Shown piece after piece: positions 17,467 to 26,559 of a stretch of DNA of 50,363 bases (positions are counted from its first letter, which is position 1; every line of letters starts with the position of its first letter). The notes under the pieces were generated by a model. The model had not been told where the DNA came from. It searched no databases and saw only the letters and a list, made by a program, of their open reading frames with translations. The DNA lies in assembly GCA_964624795.1 (NCBI GenBank), contig CAZUZS010000031.1, forward strand, positions 1 to 50,363, given 5' to 3'. A program made the position numbers and the translations under genes. Source of the DNA: CAZUZS01 sp964624795 (GTDB taxonomy: Bacteria; Calditrichota; Calditrichia; RBG-13-44-9).

Positions 17467-18111
17467 CTACTTCTTCAGCTTAAATGTGAACGGGATTGTC
17501 ATCCACACTTTCACAAAACGATCCCGCTGTTTTCCCGGTTTGAATTTGAATTGCTTCGCAGCGGCAATGGCGGCATCATCCAGCATCGGATGCGATTTAA
17601 CTACTTCAACTTTTTCGACATCACCTTTTGTATCGATCAGCACCTTCACAACCACCATACCTTCAATTCCTGCTTTGCGCGCCAAATCGGGATAAACAGG
17701 TTCCACCCGCTTTATGACTTCCGGTTTATCGGACAGCGCATAGAACTCTACAATCGGTTCATCCTCTTCCGGTGGGGGCGGTGGTGCCTCTTCCAGCGGT
17801 TTGGAGAAATCGATTTCGGTTTCCTGGATCGTCAATTCATCCGGAATATTCTCATCTTCGGAAGCAATGGGAATTGCCGGCCGCGCCGGTGGCGGTGGCC
17901 TGTGGATCTGTTCGGTTTGCGGAATATCGATGGTTTCAATCTTCACATCCACCTTCTTCTCCAACTGGTAGCTCGACTCGAATTTCTTGAAAGCAAAAAA
18001 AACAATAGCCAAAAGCGCCAACGAAATGACGAGTGAAGCCTCGAAGAATTTTCGATACTTCAACTTAAGATCGACATCCGGATTTTTGTAGATAAATTGA
18101 TGTTTTGCCAT
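17467..18111 (-). CDS. tonB: TonB family energy transducer
   Basis: A 214-aa protein that couples the ExbB/ExbD proton motor to outer-membrane receptors. One transmembrane helix (about residues 26-43) is followed by a Pro/Glu-rich periplasmic spacer (RPPPPARPAIP, EEAPPPPPEEDEP) and a complete C-terminal TonB domain. The domain includes RVEPVYPDLARKAGIEGMV and a VKVWMTIPFTFKL end. It is encoded 11 bp after the second exbD. A short inverted repeat AATTAC/GTAATT (17445-17459) lies just past the stop codon, before the terminator. Confidence 0.95.
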   Translation of the reverse strand: MAKHQFIYKNPDVDLKLKYRKFFEASLVISLALLAIVFFAFKKFESSYQLEKKVDVKIETIDIPQTEQIHRPPPPARPAIPIASEDENIPDELTIQETEIDFSKPLEEAPPPPPEEDEPIVEFYALSDKPEVIKRVEPVYPDLARKAGIEGMVVVKVLIDTKGDVEKVEVVKSHPMLDDAAIAAAKQFKFKPGKQRDRFVKVWMTIPFTFKLKK

Positions 18112-18122
18112 ATTTTAAAACC

Positions 18123-18539
18123 TCAATGGGTTGGAAGTGCTGAATAATTTATTCTTAGTGCATTCGCTTTTCGTAATTCCTGCTGAATATCACTAATGAT
18201 CCCCATGTCTGCATCTTTGTCCACCCGCAAGGATACAATCAATTGCGGATCGGCAGCCAGCTTATTATAGACAATGGTTCTCAATTCCGTCAACTGCTTT
18301 ACGGTAACATCATCATCCACAATATTGTTGAACCGGTCCACCCAGATGGTTGTAACATGTCTTTTGGTTGGCAACTTTTCTATTTTCGATGCTTCGGGCA
18401 AGCTGACCTTCAAACCGGTAAATTCCCGAAGCACGGTGCTTACCATAAAGAATATCAGAAGCTGAAAAATAATATCCGGCAAAGATGCAGTAGGAATACC
18501 AATCTTCAATTTTGTCTTTTTTTCAATTTTGAAAGCCAT
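18123..18539 (-). CDS. exbD: ExbD/TolR family biopolymer transporter (second copy)
   Basis: A 138-aa ExbD-type protein with one N-terminal transmembrane helix (about residues 22-38) and a periplasmic domain. The proton-path aspartate is present as Asp22 in TASLPDIIFQLLIFF. It forms part of the ExbB-ExbD motor that drives TonB. It is the second of two adjacent exbD genes that share the same helix motif but differ in the periplasmic part, which fits an ExbD heteropair as in many FCB bacteria. Confidence 0.93.
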   Translation of the reverse strand: MAFKIEKKTKLKIGIPTASLPDIIFQLLIFFMVSTVLREFTGLKVSLPEASKIEKLPTKRHVTTIWVDRFNNIVDDDVTVKQLTELRTIVYNKLAADPQLIVSLRVDKDADMGIISDIQQELRKANALRINYSALPTH

Positions 18540-18585
18540 TAAGCAGCTCCTCGCCTGACCTTTATATTTCTATTTTTTTATGTTG

Positions 18586-18996
18586 CTAAGATCCCTCTGG
18601 TTCCGCAATTGAAATGCGGGTCGCCCCCGCTCGCTTGAGCTGGTCAAGGACCTTTATGTAGGTATCGTATTTCGTTTTTCTTGCAGTTTTTACCGAGACA
18701 ATGAGCTTGTCATTTTCAAGTAGCTTATCCCGGATGATGTTATCCACATCACCAACCGACACCACTTCTTCATCAATCAGAATCTGCCCGGCGTCGTTGA
18801 TCAACAAATTGGTGATATTTTTGGGATTAATCTTTATCTCTTGCGTATCGGGGGGCGGCAACACCAGGTCCAGCCCCTTATCCACATCGATGGTAGTGGT
18901 CACCAGGAAAAAAATCAATAACTGGAAAACGATATCCGGCAAAGATGCAGTGGGGATCTCAAGCTCTCCCCGGTCTCTTCTTCTTTTTAATGCCAT
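18586..18996 (-). CDS. exbD: ExbD/TolR family biopolymer transporter (first copy)
   Basis: A 136-aa ExbD-type protein with the transmembrane helix at about residues 21-37 and the conserved Asp21 in TASLPDIVFQLLIFF. The periplasmic domain is distinct from the second copy (for example DKGLDLVLPPP and VSVKTARKTKY). It lies 24 bp after exbB and 46 bp before the second exbD. Confidence 0.93.
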   Translation of the reverse strand: MALKRRRDRGELEIPTASLPDIVFQLLIFFLVTTTIDVDKGLDLVLPPPDTQEIKINPKNITNLLINDAGQILIDEEVVSVGDVDNIIRDKLLENDKLIVSVKTARKTKYDTYIKVLDQLKRAGATRISIAEPEGS

Positions 18997-19020
18997 TTTA
19001 ATTCCCTCATCGAAGAATTC

Positions 19021-19632
19021 TTACTGTTTTTCCATTTCGACCAAAGTATCGACTAATTGAACAGAAGCTTCTTCCATGTCGATGATTAATTTGTCAATTC
19101 GTGCGGTAGCCCAGTTATATAACAACTGAACCAGCATAGCAACAATAAGTCCGAAAAGGGTTGTCAGAAGCGCCTGGGAAATACCGCCGGCAACGACCGC
19201 AGGAGAGATGTCATTTGCTGTCTTAATCGAATCGAAGGCTACAATCATGCCCCAAACCGTTCCGGTGAATCCGAGCATGGGGGCAACAACAATCACAAAA
19301 CCCAGCCACACCATTCCTTTTTCCAGGAATGCCATTTCAATTGAACCGGCATTTGTGATGGATTTTTCGACGTACTCGATACCTTCCTTTGCCCGCATGA
19401 GGCCGGCATGAAAAATGGAGGCAACAGGGCCGCGGGTGCTTTCACAAATTTCCAAAGCAGCATCCGTTCCACCCTCTTTCAAGGCTGTGCGTACCCGTTC
19501 AATAAAACGACGAGTGTTGATTCCGGCACGCCACAATGTCCACATTTTCGCAAGACCAATCGCGATTCCTACAACCAAAAAGAACAGAATTGGCCACATA
19601 AATCCGCCGCCTTGTTTAAATAATTCGACCAT
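19021..19632 (-). CDS. exbB: MotA/TolQ/ExbB proton channel protein
   Basis: A 203-aa inner-membrane protein with three transmembrane helices (about residues 9-29, 108-130, 148-172) and the family's conserved block LGFTGTVWGMIVAF before the second loop. It forms the pentameric channel of the TonB motor. It is the first gene of the operon and has AGGAGG 10 nt upstream of its ATG. Confidence 0.95.
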   Translation of the reverse strand: MVELFKQGGGFMWPILFFLVVGIAIGLAKMWTLWRAGINTRRFIERVRTALKEGGTDAALEICESTRGPVASIFHAGLMRAKEGIEYVEKSITNAGSIEMAFLEKGMVWLGFVIVVAPMLGFTGTVWGMIVAFDSIKTANDISPAVVAGGISQALLTTLFGLIVAMLVQLLYNWATARIDKLIIDMEEASVQLVDTLVEMEKQ

Positions 19633-19686
19633 TTTCTTTCGACCTCCTAATTCAGTTTCAATTTTAATTTAATTAAACATCAGCAA

Positions 19687-19715
19687 ATTTTACATATATG
19701 AATATATAAAGTCAA
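19687..19715 (-). promoter_or_regulatory. Sigma-70 promoter of the exbB-exbD-exbD-tonB operon
   Basis: TTGACT (19710-19715), 17 bp, TAAAAT (19687-19692) on the minus strand, giving a leader of about 50 nt before exbB. The region is very AT-rich. Confidence 0.7.
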
Positions 19716-19722
19716 TATTTTT

Positions 19723-21354
19723 TTAATATTTCCCATCGTTTCCAAGCGATTCGGATTTGCTCAACATTGCAATCCGGCTTGCCTCACCGAATGACTTTAA
19801 CGCCTTCCGGAATTGGTTGTCATTGTTCAAAAGAACATAGTAAAAACCGTCCTTTTCCCAGAAGTGGCGGGCAATTTCCGCTTTCAGGCGCGCCGCGATG
19901 AAATCATTGTCGCGGGCAAAAGCTTCGTCATCCATTTTTATTTCATGATCGGTGCAGTATTTTTTGAACTGCTCGAGCATTTTGTCGCTAACCTTGAAAT
20001 CCTTCTCATATCCGCGCAGCGTGGTTTTCAGTTCGGGATGCTCCCCGGCGTAGCTGGTCGTGAATTCGAAAAACAGCCGCTTTACCAGAATCTGGTTGGT
20101 TAATTTGGGCGATTTCGAGTAGCTTTTGTACGGCACAATTTCATCCGGCATAATGCCGCCACCGCCATATACCAGGCGCCCGGCACGGGTATGATACTGC
20201 GGCCGGTTTTTGAGGCTGTCCGGCGAATCCCAGGTGCTGTCCGGGATATCGGAATAATACTCGGAAAGATTTTTGCCCTTGTAATCCCGCTGAATGCAGC
20301 GACCGCTTGGCGTATAATATTTTGCGGTGGTGACCCGTACCGCGGATCCATCGCTAAGCGGAAATTCCTTTTGCACCAGCCCCTTGCCGAAACTATTGGT
20401 GCCGACGATCAAGCCACGATCGTAATCCTGAATGGCGCCGGAAACAATCTCGGAGGCAGATGCCGATCCGCGGTTGATCAGGATAATCAAGGGGAAATTG
20501 TATTCCGCACCGGTGCGCCACTGATCAGAGTAGAATTCTTCATCCACCCGCTCATTTCGACCGCGTGTATCGACTACCAACTGGTGCCCGGGCAGGAATT
20601 TTCCGGCAACCTTCACCGCTTCGTGCAGATAGCCGCCGGGATTGCCGCGCAAATCGAGAATGAGGCGGTGCATACCCTGTTTATGCAATTCGGTTAACGC
20701 TTCATCCAGTTCGTCGGCGGTCGTCGCTGCAAATCGGTTCAGCCAGATATAGCCGGTGCTGTCGTCCGCCATAAATCTCGCAGTTACTGTATAAATTGGA
20801 ATCACATCGCGGACTATTGTCAACTCGATGGGTTCATTAAGGCCCTCACGGACAATTGTCACATTCACCGATGTGCCTTTGGGGCCTTTTAATTTTTTCG
20901 GTACGTCATCTCTATCTATTCCAATAGCGGATTTCCCATCGATTTTTACAATCTTATCCCCGGCCTGCAGTCCCAAACGGTCCGAAGGAGAGCCAGCGAT
21001 AGGCGAAACCACGGTAATATATCCGTTTATAACGTCGAATTCGATTCCGATGCCTTCATAATGACCGCTAAACTCTTCTTTGTTTTTCTCCACACTCTTT
21101 GGCTCGATATAGACGCTGTGTGGATCGAGCTTGGCCAGCATTCCTGAAATTGCACCCTCCATGGCCTTATCCCACTGGACATCTTCGACATAGTAATACT
21201 TCACGAGTTGAACAACGCGGAAAAACTTGTTGACCTGGTTTTTGGAAAGATCCTGGATATCTGCCAGTACGTCCTGGTTGATGATAAAGCCGACCAATCC
21301 AAAAACAAAGATAAGCAGCATTATATAATACGGAGTACGTTTACTTCGGATCAT
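19723..21354 (-). CDS. C-terminal processing peptidase (S41 family)
   Basis: A 543-aa periplasmic serine protease of the CtpA/Prc group. An N-terminal transmembrane helix (about residues 9-26) is followed by a helical N-domain and a PDZ domain (about 95-175, IVSPIAGSPSDRLGLQAGDKI-like core). The S41 core carries the catalytic set Ser299 (in GSASASE), Lys324 (SFGKG) and Gln328, spaced as in CtpB. About 150 extra C-terminal residues extend beyond the core. AGGAGG lies 9 nt before the ATG. It follows the GH57 gene by 65 bp, with no terminator seen between them. Confidence 0.95.
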   Translation of the reverse strand: MIRSKRTPYYIMLLIFVFGLVGFIINQDVLADIQDLSKNQVNKFFRVVQLVKYYYVEDVQWDKAMEGAISGMLAKLDPHSVYIEPKSVEKNKEEFSGHYEGIGIEFDVINGYITVVSPIAGSPSDRLGLQAGDKIVKIDGKSAIGIDRDDVPKKLKGPKGTSVNVTIVREGLNEPIELTIVRDVIPIYTVTARFMADDSTGYIWLNRFAATTADELDEALTELHKQGMHRLILDLRGNPGGYLHEAVKVAGKFLPGHQLVVDTRGRNERVDEEFYSDQWRTGAEYNFPLIILINRGSASASEIVSGAIQDYDRGLIVGTNSFGKGLVQKEFPLSDGSAVRVTTAKYYTPSGRCIQRDYKGKNLSEYYSDIPDSTWDSPDSLKNRPQYHTRAGRLVYGGGGIMPDEIVPYKSYSKSPKLTNQILVKRLFFEFTTSYAGEHPELKTTLRGYEKDFKVSDKMLEQFKKYCTDHEIKMDDEAFARDNDFIAARLKAEIARHFWEKDGFYYVLLNNDNQFRKALKSFGEASRIAMLSKSESLGNDGKY

Positions 21355-21419
21355 TAAAAAATTCCTCCTTATTTAAATGCGAGATTTTTCTTGCAATCCA
21401 GATTCCCACGGATTGATTT

Positions 21420-23615
21420 TTACTCATTAAGATTGCGCGATTCCAGTTCATTCCCGGACCCGTAATCGCTAAATTTATTGCAGAATTTTACGTGCCAAAC
21501 GCCATTTAGTTCTAACCGGTACAAAAAAAGCACCGTGGAGCCCTGGTAAACTTTTTCAAATCCACCTTCCGAAAGCGAGACGGTTTCGATGGGAAACCGC
21601 CAAATTGTCGCCGCCTTATCGCTCGACAATTCGATTTTAAAGTTGTTGTATTCATCTATTATATTCAAAATTCGTGTTTCTTCCACTTCGCCGGAAGAGG
21701 CCAGGTTGCTTGCCGAAAGTTCCTTCCCGGGAATCTGAAAATAGCGGTCTTCAGAATAGCCCGCAAGCAGTCCGAAATTAAATTCAACTCCGAACCAGAC
21801 CGGAATTCGCTCGTCATGCTCAACCTCCAGCCGGTAATCGATTTCGAAAATCGCGGAGTTTCTGCTTGCCCGGAGATGCTTGTAAATCCGGGCCGGTATT
21901 TGCGCCCCGCCTGACAATATAACCCCCTCCCGAACCATTTCCAAGCCAACCGTACTTACGCCTGCGTCCGATTTTGTGACTCTGTAAGGCGCATTCACAA
22001 AATCGCCGCACTCATTGTAACCTCCGTCTCTAAAAGCTTCGAGGGTTGTACCGGGCGCCAGAAAATGGTCGATGAGAGATTTGCGGTCGTAGGCATCGTA
22101 ATGCAGGAACTGCTCAAGATTCTCCTGCTTGCTCGCCACCATGTCGTGGATGCTGGCAACAGCTTCGTCATCCTGCCGGGTTGGTGCAGACGCATTCTTC
22201 TGCTTCTCCATCTCAACCAGTTTCCGGTGATACCCTTCCTCCCGGCGGCTTACATTGTTCAGGATGTTGAAATTTGCCGGCAGGTAATCCAGCTCAGTTA
22301 GTCGCCCGCCCTTCTCCGGCTCGAAATAAAGATTGAGGAACGGTGTTTCAAGCAGGATTTCGTTAAACCCATCCACATTAAAATCGATTTCCCGTATCCC
22401 GGCAGCATCCGCCTGTCCGGCTGCTGAACGAAGCATTTTTTCCGCTGCCAGAAAATTTTGGTAATTGGCATGCCGGATATGTCCCAAATAGATGCCGCCG
22501 AAAACACCATGCCAGTATGCGCAGTTACATTGTCCCGCCCAGATATGATGCCGGGCTTTTTGCACAAGCCTGCTGTTTGTGGCCGTCGTCATCTCCTGCG
22601 CCTTCCTGCTGAGATACAGCATCTTCTTGTGCATCTGGTTTACTTCGGGGTACTTTATCATGAAGTTGCGCCAAAAACCGCCTCTCACAAAGTTGTTCAC
22701 CTGGTCATAATTATCCTGCCCTTTCAGGTAAACATCGAACTCTTCAAACTCCCTGAATGCACCGGCGGGCAGCGCCCAGTGCATCATCTCGGCATACGAA
22801 GCGGTTGGCAGATAGATTCGCCCAGCCGGCTTGAGTGTATCTAGAGCCTCTGAGAAATGCATCATATTTATCCAGTCCGAATTCTCGGAAAGCAAGGCAA
22901 AAAACCTGTCCAGCCAGCCGCGTTTGTGAACAAAATCGAAGGTGCCCGGCCACAGGCCGAACTTCTCGCCGTCGTCGGCAAAGATTACCAGCCGTTGCTC
23001 ATCTTCGGATGCCATCTCCTGCAGGAAATCCACTGTCACTTCCGGCTTCTGGAATGGAATGGTGTAACGAAGTTTCTGGCTTATGGGGAAGATGCGGAGT
23101 GGCTTCCCATTATCTTCAGTGATGAAGTAGCCCTTTAGATCGTCGCTTTGCAGACCGGCATATTTAAAATGAGTGTCATCAATAACGGTGTACTCCATTC
23201 CGGCCTCATTTAAAAGCGAGGGAAGTGCGGGTTCCCATACCCGTTCAGCCAGCCACATGCCCCGCGGCTGCCGGCGAAAAGTGCGGGAAATCCAGTCCGA
23301 CAGTTTGTGAATCTGCCCCAAACCGTCTTCCCTGGGGATCACGGTCAGGATCGGCTCATAGAAACCGCCGCCCAGCATCTCAACCTGGTGGCGATCGACA
23401 AGCTTCCGGAGCGTCGCAATATGCTCCGGGTGGTGACGATCAATCCACTCCAGGAGTATGCCGGTATAATGAATGTTCAACTTTATCGCGGGATATTTAA
23501 CGGCCAGATCGAGAAACGGCTGATAGGCACGATGGAACGCCTCCTCAAAAACAAAATCGAAGTTACCCACCGGCTGGTGGCAGTGTATTCCAAAAACAAA
23601 ATTGATCTTTTGCAT
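21420..23615 (-). CDS. Glycoside hydrolase family 57, 4-alpha-glucanotransferase type
   Basis: A 731-aa cytoplasmic GH57 enzyme that transfers or hydrolyses alpha-1,4-glucans (glycogen or maltodextrin metabolism). The family start FGIHCHQPVGNF is present. The catalytic nucleophile is Glu124 in WLAERVWEP and the acid/base is Asp214 in IFADDGEKFGLWP. These lie at practically the same positions as Glu123/Asp214 of the Thermococcus litoralis 4-alpha-glucanotransferase. The C-terminal 350 residues are the beta-sandwich domains of that subfamily. No signal peptide is present. The gene is 26 bp from the arginine decarboxylase gene. Confidence 0.92.
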   Translation of the reverse strand: MQKINFVFGIHCHQPVGNFDFVFEEAFHRAYQPFLDLAVKYPAIKLNIHYTGILLEWIDRHHPEHIATLRKLVDRHQVEMLGGGFYEPILTVIPREDGLGQIHKLSDWISRTFRRQPRGMWLAERVWEPALPSLLNEAGMEYTVIDDTHFKYAGLQSDDLKGYFITEDNGKPLRIFPISQKLRYTIPFQKPEVTVDFLQEMASEDEQRLVIFADDGEKFGLWPGTFDFVHKRGWLDRFFALLSENSDWINMMHFSEALDTLKPAGRIYLPTASYAEMMHWALPAGAFREFEEFDVYLKGQDNYDQVNNFVRGGFWRNFMIKYPEVNQMHKKMLYLSRKAQEMTTATNSRLVQKARHHIWAGQCNCAYWHGVFGGIYLGHIRHANYQNFLAAEKMLRSAAGQADAAGIREIDFNVDGFNEILLETPFLNLYFEPEKGGRLTELDYLPANFNILNNVSRREEGYHRKLVEMEKQKNASAPTRQDDEAVASIHDMVASKQENLEQFLHYDAYDRKSLIDHFLAPGTTLEAFRDGGYNECGDFVNAPYRVTKSDAGVSTVGLEMVREGVILSGGAQIPARIYKHLRASRNSAIFEIDYRLEVEHDERIPVWFGVEFNFGLLAGYSEDRYFQIPGKELSASNLASSGEVEETRILNIIDEYNNFKIELSSDKAATIWRFPIETVSLSEGGFEKVYQGSTVLFLYRLELNGVWHVKFCNKFSDYGSGNELESRNLNE

Positions 23616-23641
23616 CTACTTCTCACTTCCCAAACCCGTTT

Positions 23642-24187
23642 TCACGGGAGCAGCACTGCTGCCGCAACCACCGTTGTCCACAAACCATTTTTATCGCCGA
23701 TGGCGGTTTGCGTTGTATTTCTTGTTCTTACAATTTTACCACTGATTTTCCACAGCTCTTTTTTGCTGTCCCAACTGGAATCCGGATCGAAATCCACGCC
23801 AAGAATAGTAGCCAGCATTACCGCCGCAAGATCCTCGGCGTATTCCCCGGCTTTTTTCTCATTTTCACCAAACGAATGGTGCTCCGACAAATAGCCGTAG
23901 GCATTTTTATCTGCCGGGATTGCCACACCCACCGAAGCGGCAATCAGGCGGTTCGGCTCATTGGTACCGTTCCTGCTCATCACGGTGTGAACAATCTGCC
24001 CCGGGCTCAGCTCTTTCAGGCCGGACTGCGACGAGACCATCTTGCAGTGGGGTGGATAAATGGACGAAACTTCCACGATGTTGAAGGGAGCAATTTTCGC
24101 ATCGCGAAGCGCCATTTCAAAACTGGCCAATTTTTCCTTGTGCTTGCCGACTCCCTTGGTGAGAAACATTTTGGTTGGTAGATACAT
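23642..24187 (-). CDS. pdaD: Pyruvoyl-dependent arginine decarboxylase
   Basis: A 181-aa proenzyme that makes agmatine from arginine, the first step of one polyamine pathway. Self-cleavage is expected between Ser41 and Ser42 in IVEVSSIYPP, creating the pyruvoyl group on Ser42. The downstream MSRNGTNEPNRLIAASVGVA-like region and the conserved SEHH block are typical of PvlArgDC. Length fits. It starts 2 bp after the metallopeptidase gene ends. The partner genes agmatinase or aminopropyltransferase are not in the window. Confidence 0.94.
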   Translation of the reverse strand: MYLPTKMFLTKGVGKHKEKLASFEMALRDAKIAPFNIVEVSSIYPPHCKMVSSQSGLKELSPGQIVHTVMSRNGTNEPNRLIAASVGVAIPADKNAYGYLSEHHSFGENEKKAGEYAEDLAAVMLATILGVDFDPDSSWDSKKELWKISGKIVRTRNTTQTAIGDKNGLWTTVVAAAVLLP

Positions 24188-24189
24188 CG

Positions 24190-25161
24190 TCAGCTTTCCT
24201 CATTTTCCTGGTTATTAAAATGGAATGTGTCGCTATCATACTCAAGTGGTGCTTCATATTGCTCTTCCAATTCCCACTGGGAAAGGACCTTGCGGTTGCG
24301 ATATCGAATGGCGTAAAGCGCACCTACAAGAACCACAATCATTGCCACCCAGATGAGATTTTCGAGATTGAACAAGACAAACCATCGATATCTGTGCTGC
24401 AGCCACCGATACCACCGGATTTCGAAATCGATGTTATCCATTTGGGTCAGTTCCTGGAGTGCCCGGTCAAAATCAACGGCGTTGATCCGGTCCATGAATT
24501 TCCGCCAGGATTCATCGTTCCGAAGAAATTGATTGTGCAGGTAGGAAACGACTGTCAGGCTTTGCAAATATGCCAAGCGGGCCTTCCGTTGCTGGAAAGA
24601 AAGCAGGCTGTCAATATGTGCCAAAGGAATGATCTTCCTGGCCAGCAGCGCGTTGGAAAGCGTTACCCCATCCCGAATGCCCACGGTTTGCCCGGACAGA
24701 AATTCGGCAAGTCCTTCGTTGAACCAAAGCGGTACCTGGCGATCCTTCAGCTTCTCATAGAAGTAGGCATGTGAGATTTCGTGTAACAACTCCCTCCCCA
24801 TTGGTACGTCGCCGCTAACCCACTGCGCTTTTTTAATCACAATTGCATAATAACGGGGAATAAAAACGGCGGCGCTCCAATTGGGGATGCCGGGTCCGGC
24901 CAGCCGGGTAAATTCCTGCCTGGTCGCCGGCAAATGAATGGAAATAATATGGCTCATATCTTCCCTGTAAAACTCCTCGATCCGGGGCAATCTCGTTTTC
25001 AGAATCTGAAGAACACTTTGTGCCCTCGCCTCCGCCGCTGGAGGATAGATTATTTTAAAATTGCGGTACTGCATTTCTACATTCCGGGATTGGGCGATAC
25101 CGGAATACCCCGCAAGAAAACTGCAAAATATAAAGAATAAAACAATTTTACGCCAGCGCAT
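24190..25161 (-). CDS. MA-family zinc metallopeptidase with signal peptide and C-terminal membrane anchor
   Basis: A 323-aa putative gluzincin. An N-terminal signal peptide (about residues 5-23) leads to a periplasmic domain with the zinc site HEISH (127-131) and the third ligand Glu149 in WFNEGLAEF. A transmembrane helix near residues 270-292 and a short charged tail (ending in acidic residues) would face the cytoplasm. This layout matches the so-called peptidase MA domain proteins. Substrate unknown. It is the first gene of a leftward run with pdaD, GH57 and S41 peptidase genes. Confidence 0.85.
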   Translation of the reverse strand: MRWRKIVLFFIFCSFLAGYSGIAQSRNVEMQYRNFKIIYPPAAEARAQSVLQILKTRLPRIEEFYREDMSHIISIHLPATRQEFTRLAGPGIPNWSAAVFIPRYYAIVIKKAQWVSGDVPMGRELLHEISHAYFYEKLKDRQVPLWFNEGLAEFLSGQTVGIRDGVTLSNALLARKIIPLAHIDSLLSFQQRKARLAYLQSLTVVSYLHNQFLRNDESWRKFMDRINAVDFDRALQELTQMDNIDFEIRWYRWLQHRYRWFVLFNLENLIWVAMIVVLVGALYAIRYRNRKVLSQWELEEQYEAPLEYDSDTFHFNNQENEES

Positions 25162-25238
25162 AATCTTTCAAAAATCATTACAATTCCGGTTGCCACTTTA
25201 GTGGTAAACCTTCGTACTATTTACCCGGCAGCCGGCTA

Positions 25239-25266
25239 AATTTACCACCGAAATCGCCCATCACAA
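25239..25266 (-). promoter_or_regulatory. Candidate promoter of the metallopeptidase-pdaD-GH57 run
   Basis: TTGTGA (25261-25266), 16 bp, TAAATT (25239-25244) on the minus strand, giving a leader of about 70 nt. Both boxes are imperfect, but a near-identical arrangement precedes the ABC exporter genes. Confidence 0.4.
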
Positions 25267-25433
25267 AATCGCTTACAATTAACTTTGATTTCGACTTTCA
25301 CATGCTGAAAGGATGCGATGAACTAATGATGAATATTGGCTGGTATTTAGAAGAAGCAAGAAACAACACCGTGGTTAAGTCTCCGGAGGCTAAAAATGAA
25401 TTTTACGCTGGAAGAGATATCCCTGCCAATTCT

Positions 25434-25467
25434 AAAAAACAACCCCCGAGGCGTTATCCACGGGGGT
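25434..25467 (-). terminator. Rho-independent terminator of the dihydroorotate-dehydrogenase-like gene
   Basis: 7-bp stem ACCCCCG/CGGGGGT (25442-25448 with 25461-25467), followed on the minus strand by TTGTTTTTT. It lies 41 bp beyond the stop codon. Confidence 0.85.
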
Positions 25468-25508
25468 GCAAGATTAGAAAAAGTTATCGGACGATAATTC
25501 AGAAATGC

Positions 25509-26501
25509 TTACCGGAAGCTCTGCAGCATTTTGATGTAGTTGGCCCGCTCGTAAGCAGCAGGATTGCTTATGGCCTTATAGCTCATGCTGCCCTTCATCT
25601 GCTCGATGGATGAATATTCATTTTCTTCCATCCATTTATTGAGCCCATCCAGCAATTCCTTGACGGTAGCAATGCCATTCTGCAATAAGACCGACGCAAT
25701 CATGGTGACATCGGCGCCTACCATAATCATTTTCACAATATCTTCGGCAGTGTGAATTCCGGTTGTTGCAGCCAGACCTGCTTTCACTCGTCCGTAAAGA
25801 ATGGCAATCCAGCGAAGCGGTAAGCGCATTTCCTGCTGGGTGCTGAATTGCAGATTGGGAACAACTTCCAGCTCCTTCAAATCGATATCCGGCTGGTAAA
25901 AGCGGTTAAACAGCACCAAGCCATCCGCGCCGGCCTGATCCAACTGCGTGGCCATATTGGCAAAAGCAGAGAAGTAGGGACTGAGTTTCATGGCAACCGG
26001 AATTTTTACCGCATTCTTCACTGCCTTCAGGTTCTCTAAATAAAGTTTCTCAACTTTCTCAGATGTCATTTCCGGATCTGTGGCGATATAGTAGACATTC
26101 AATTCCAAAGCATCTGCGCCCGCCTCTTCCATATTTTTGGCATATTTCATCCATCCGCCGGTGGAAACACCATTGAGACTCCCGATAACCGGAATCTCTA
26201 CACTGGCTTTGATTTTCCGGATTTGCTCCAGATACTCCTCGGCATGAAGATTAGTAAATTCCTCTGGCTCAGGGAAATAGCTTAACGACTCGGCGAAACT
26301 ATCTGTGCCCTGCTCCAGGTAATATGCCATCTCGTTTATCTCATGATTGATCTGTTCTTCGAACAGGGAGTACATGACAACTGCCGAAATCCCCAGGTCT
26401 TCCAGCCGCTTGATTTTATCAATATCACTGGAAATAGGAGCTGCCGATAAGACCAGTGGGTTTTTCAATTTCTTTCCAAGATATTTTGTTGTTAAATCCA
26501 T
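25509..26501 (-). CDS. Dihydroorotate dehydrogenase-like flavoprotein
   Basis: A 330-aa TIM-barrel FMN protein of the dihydroorotate dehydrogenase superfamily. It shows the N-terminal LGKKLKNPLVLSAAP, the substrate/FMN segment IPVIGSLNGVSTGGW, KIPVAMKLSPYF and GIHTAEDIVKMIMVGAD. Such stand-alone DHODH-like proteins often sit beside pyruvate:ferredoxin oxidoreductase genes, as here, and their substrate is not settled; ordinary pyrimidine synthesis is not assured. I start at the ATG at 26501, which has AAGGGG 7 nt upstream. The longer frame to 26597 would overlap the nifJ terminator. Confidence 0.88.
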   Translation of the reverse strand: MDLTTKYLGKKLKNPLVLSAAPISSDIDKIKRLEDLGISAVVMYSLFEEQINHEINEMAYYLEQGTDSFAESLSYFPEPEEFTNLHAEEYLEQIRKIKASVEIPVIGSLNGVSTGGWMKYAKNMEEAGADALELNVYYIATDPEMTSEKVEKLYLENLKAVKNAVKIPVAMKLSPYFSAFANMATQLDQAGADGLVLFNRFYQPDIDLKELEVVPNLQFSTQQEMRLPLRWIAILYGRVKAGLAATTGIHTAEDIVKMIMVGADVTMIASVLLQNGIATVKELLDGLNKWMEENEYSSIEQMKGSMSYKAISNPAAYERANYIKMLQSFR

Positions 26502-26559
26502 GATCATTCCCCTTATTATATGTGTAAGGTCGTCCAAAAAATCATCTTTAACCGCGCTG

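Larger units (their letters stand above)
25162..25508. other. Intergenic region with promoter candidate and terminator
   Basis: These 347 bp hold a leftward promoter candidate for the metallopeptidase run (25239-25266), a CCACT-TT-AGTGG palindrome (25193-25204) just before that gene, and the terminator of the upstream flavoprotein gene (25434-25467). A rightward 33-codon frame at 25396 has a perfect GGAGG site but runs through the terminator; I do not call it a gene. Confidence 0.5.

Noticed and set aside
24175..24774. 199-codon plus-strand open frame antisense to the metallopeptidase
   Set aside because: Antisense to a gene with an intact HEISH zinc site; composition is not protein-like.
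25302..25613. 103-codon plus-strand open frame over the terminator at 25.4 kb
   Set aside because: Runs through a strong opposite-strand terminator and into the end of the dihydroorotate-dehydrogenase-like gene.
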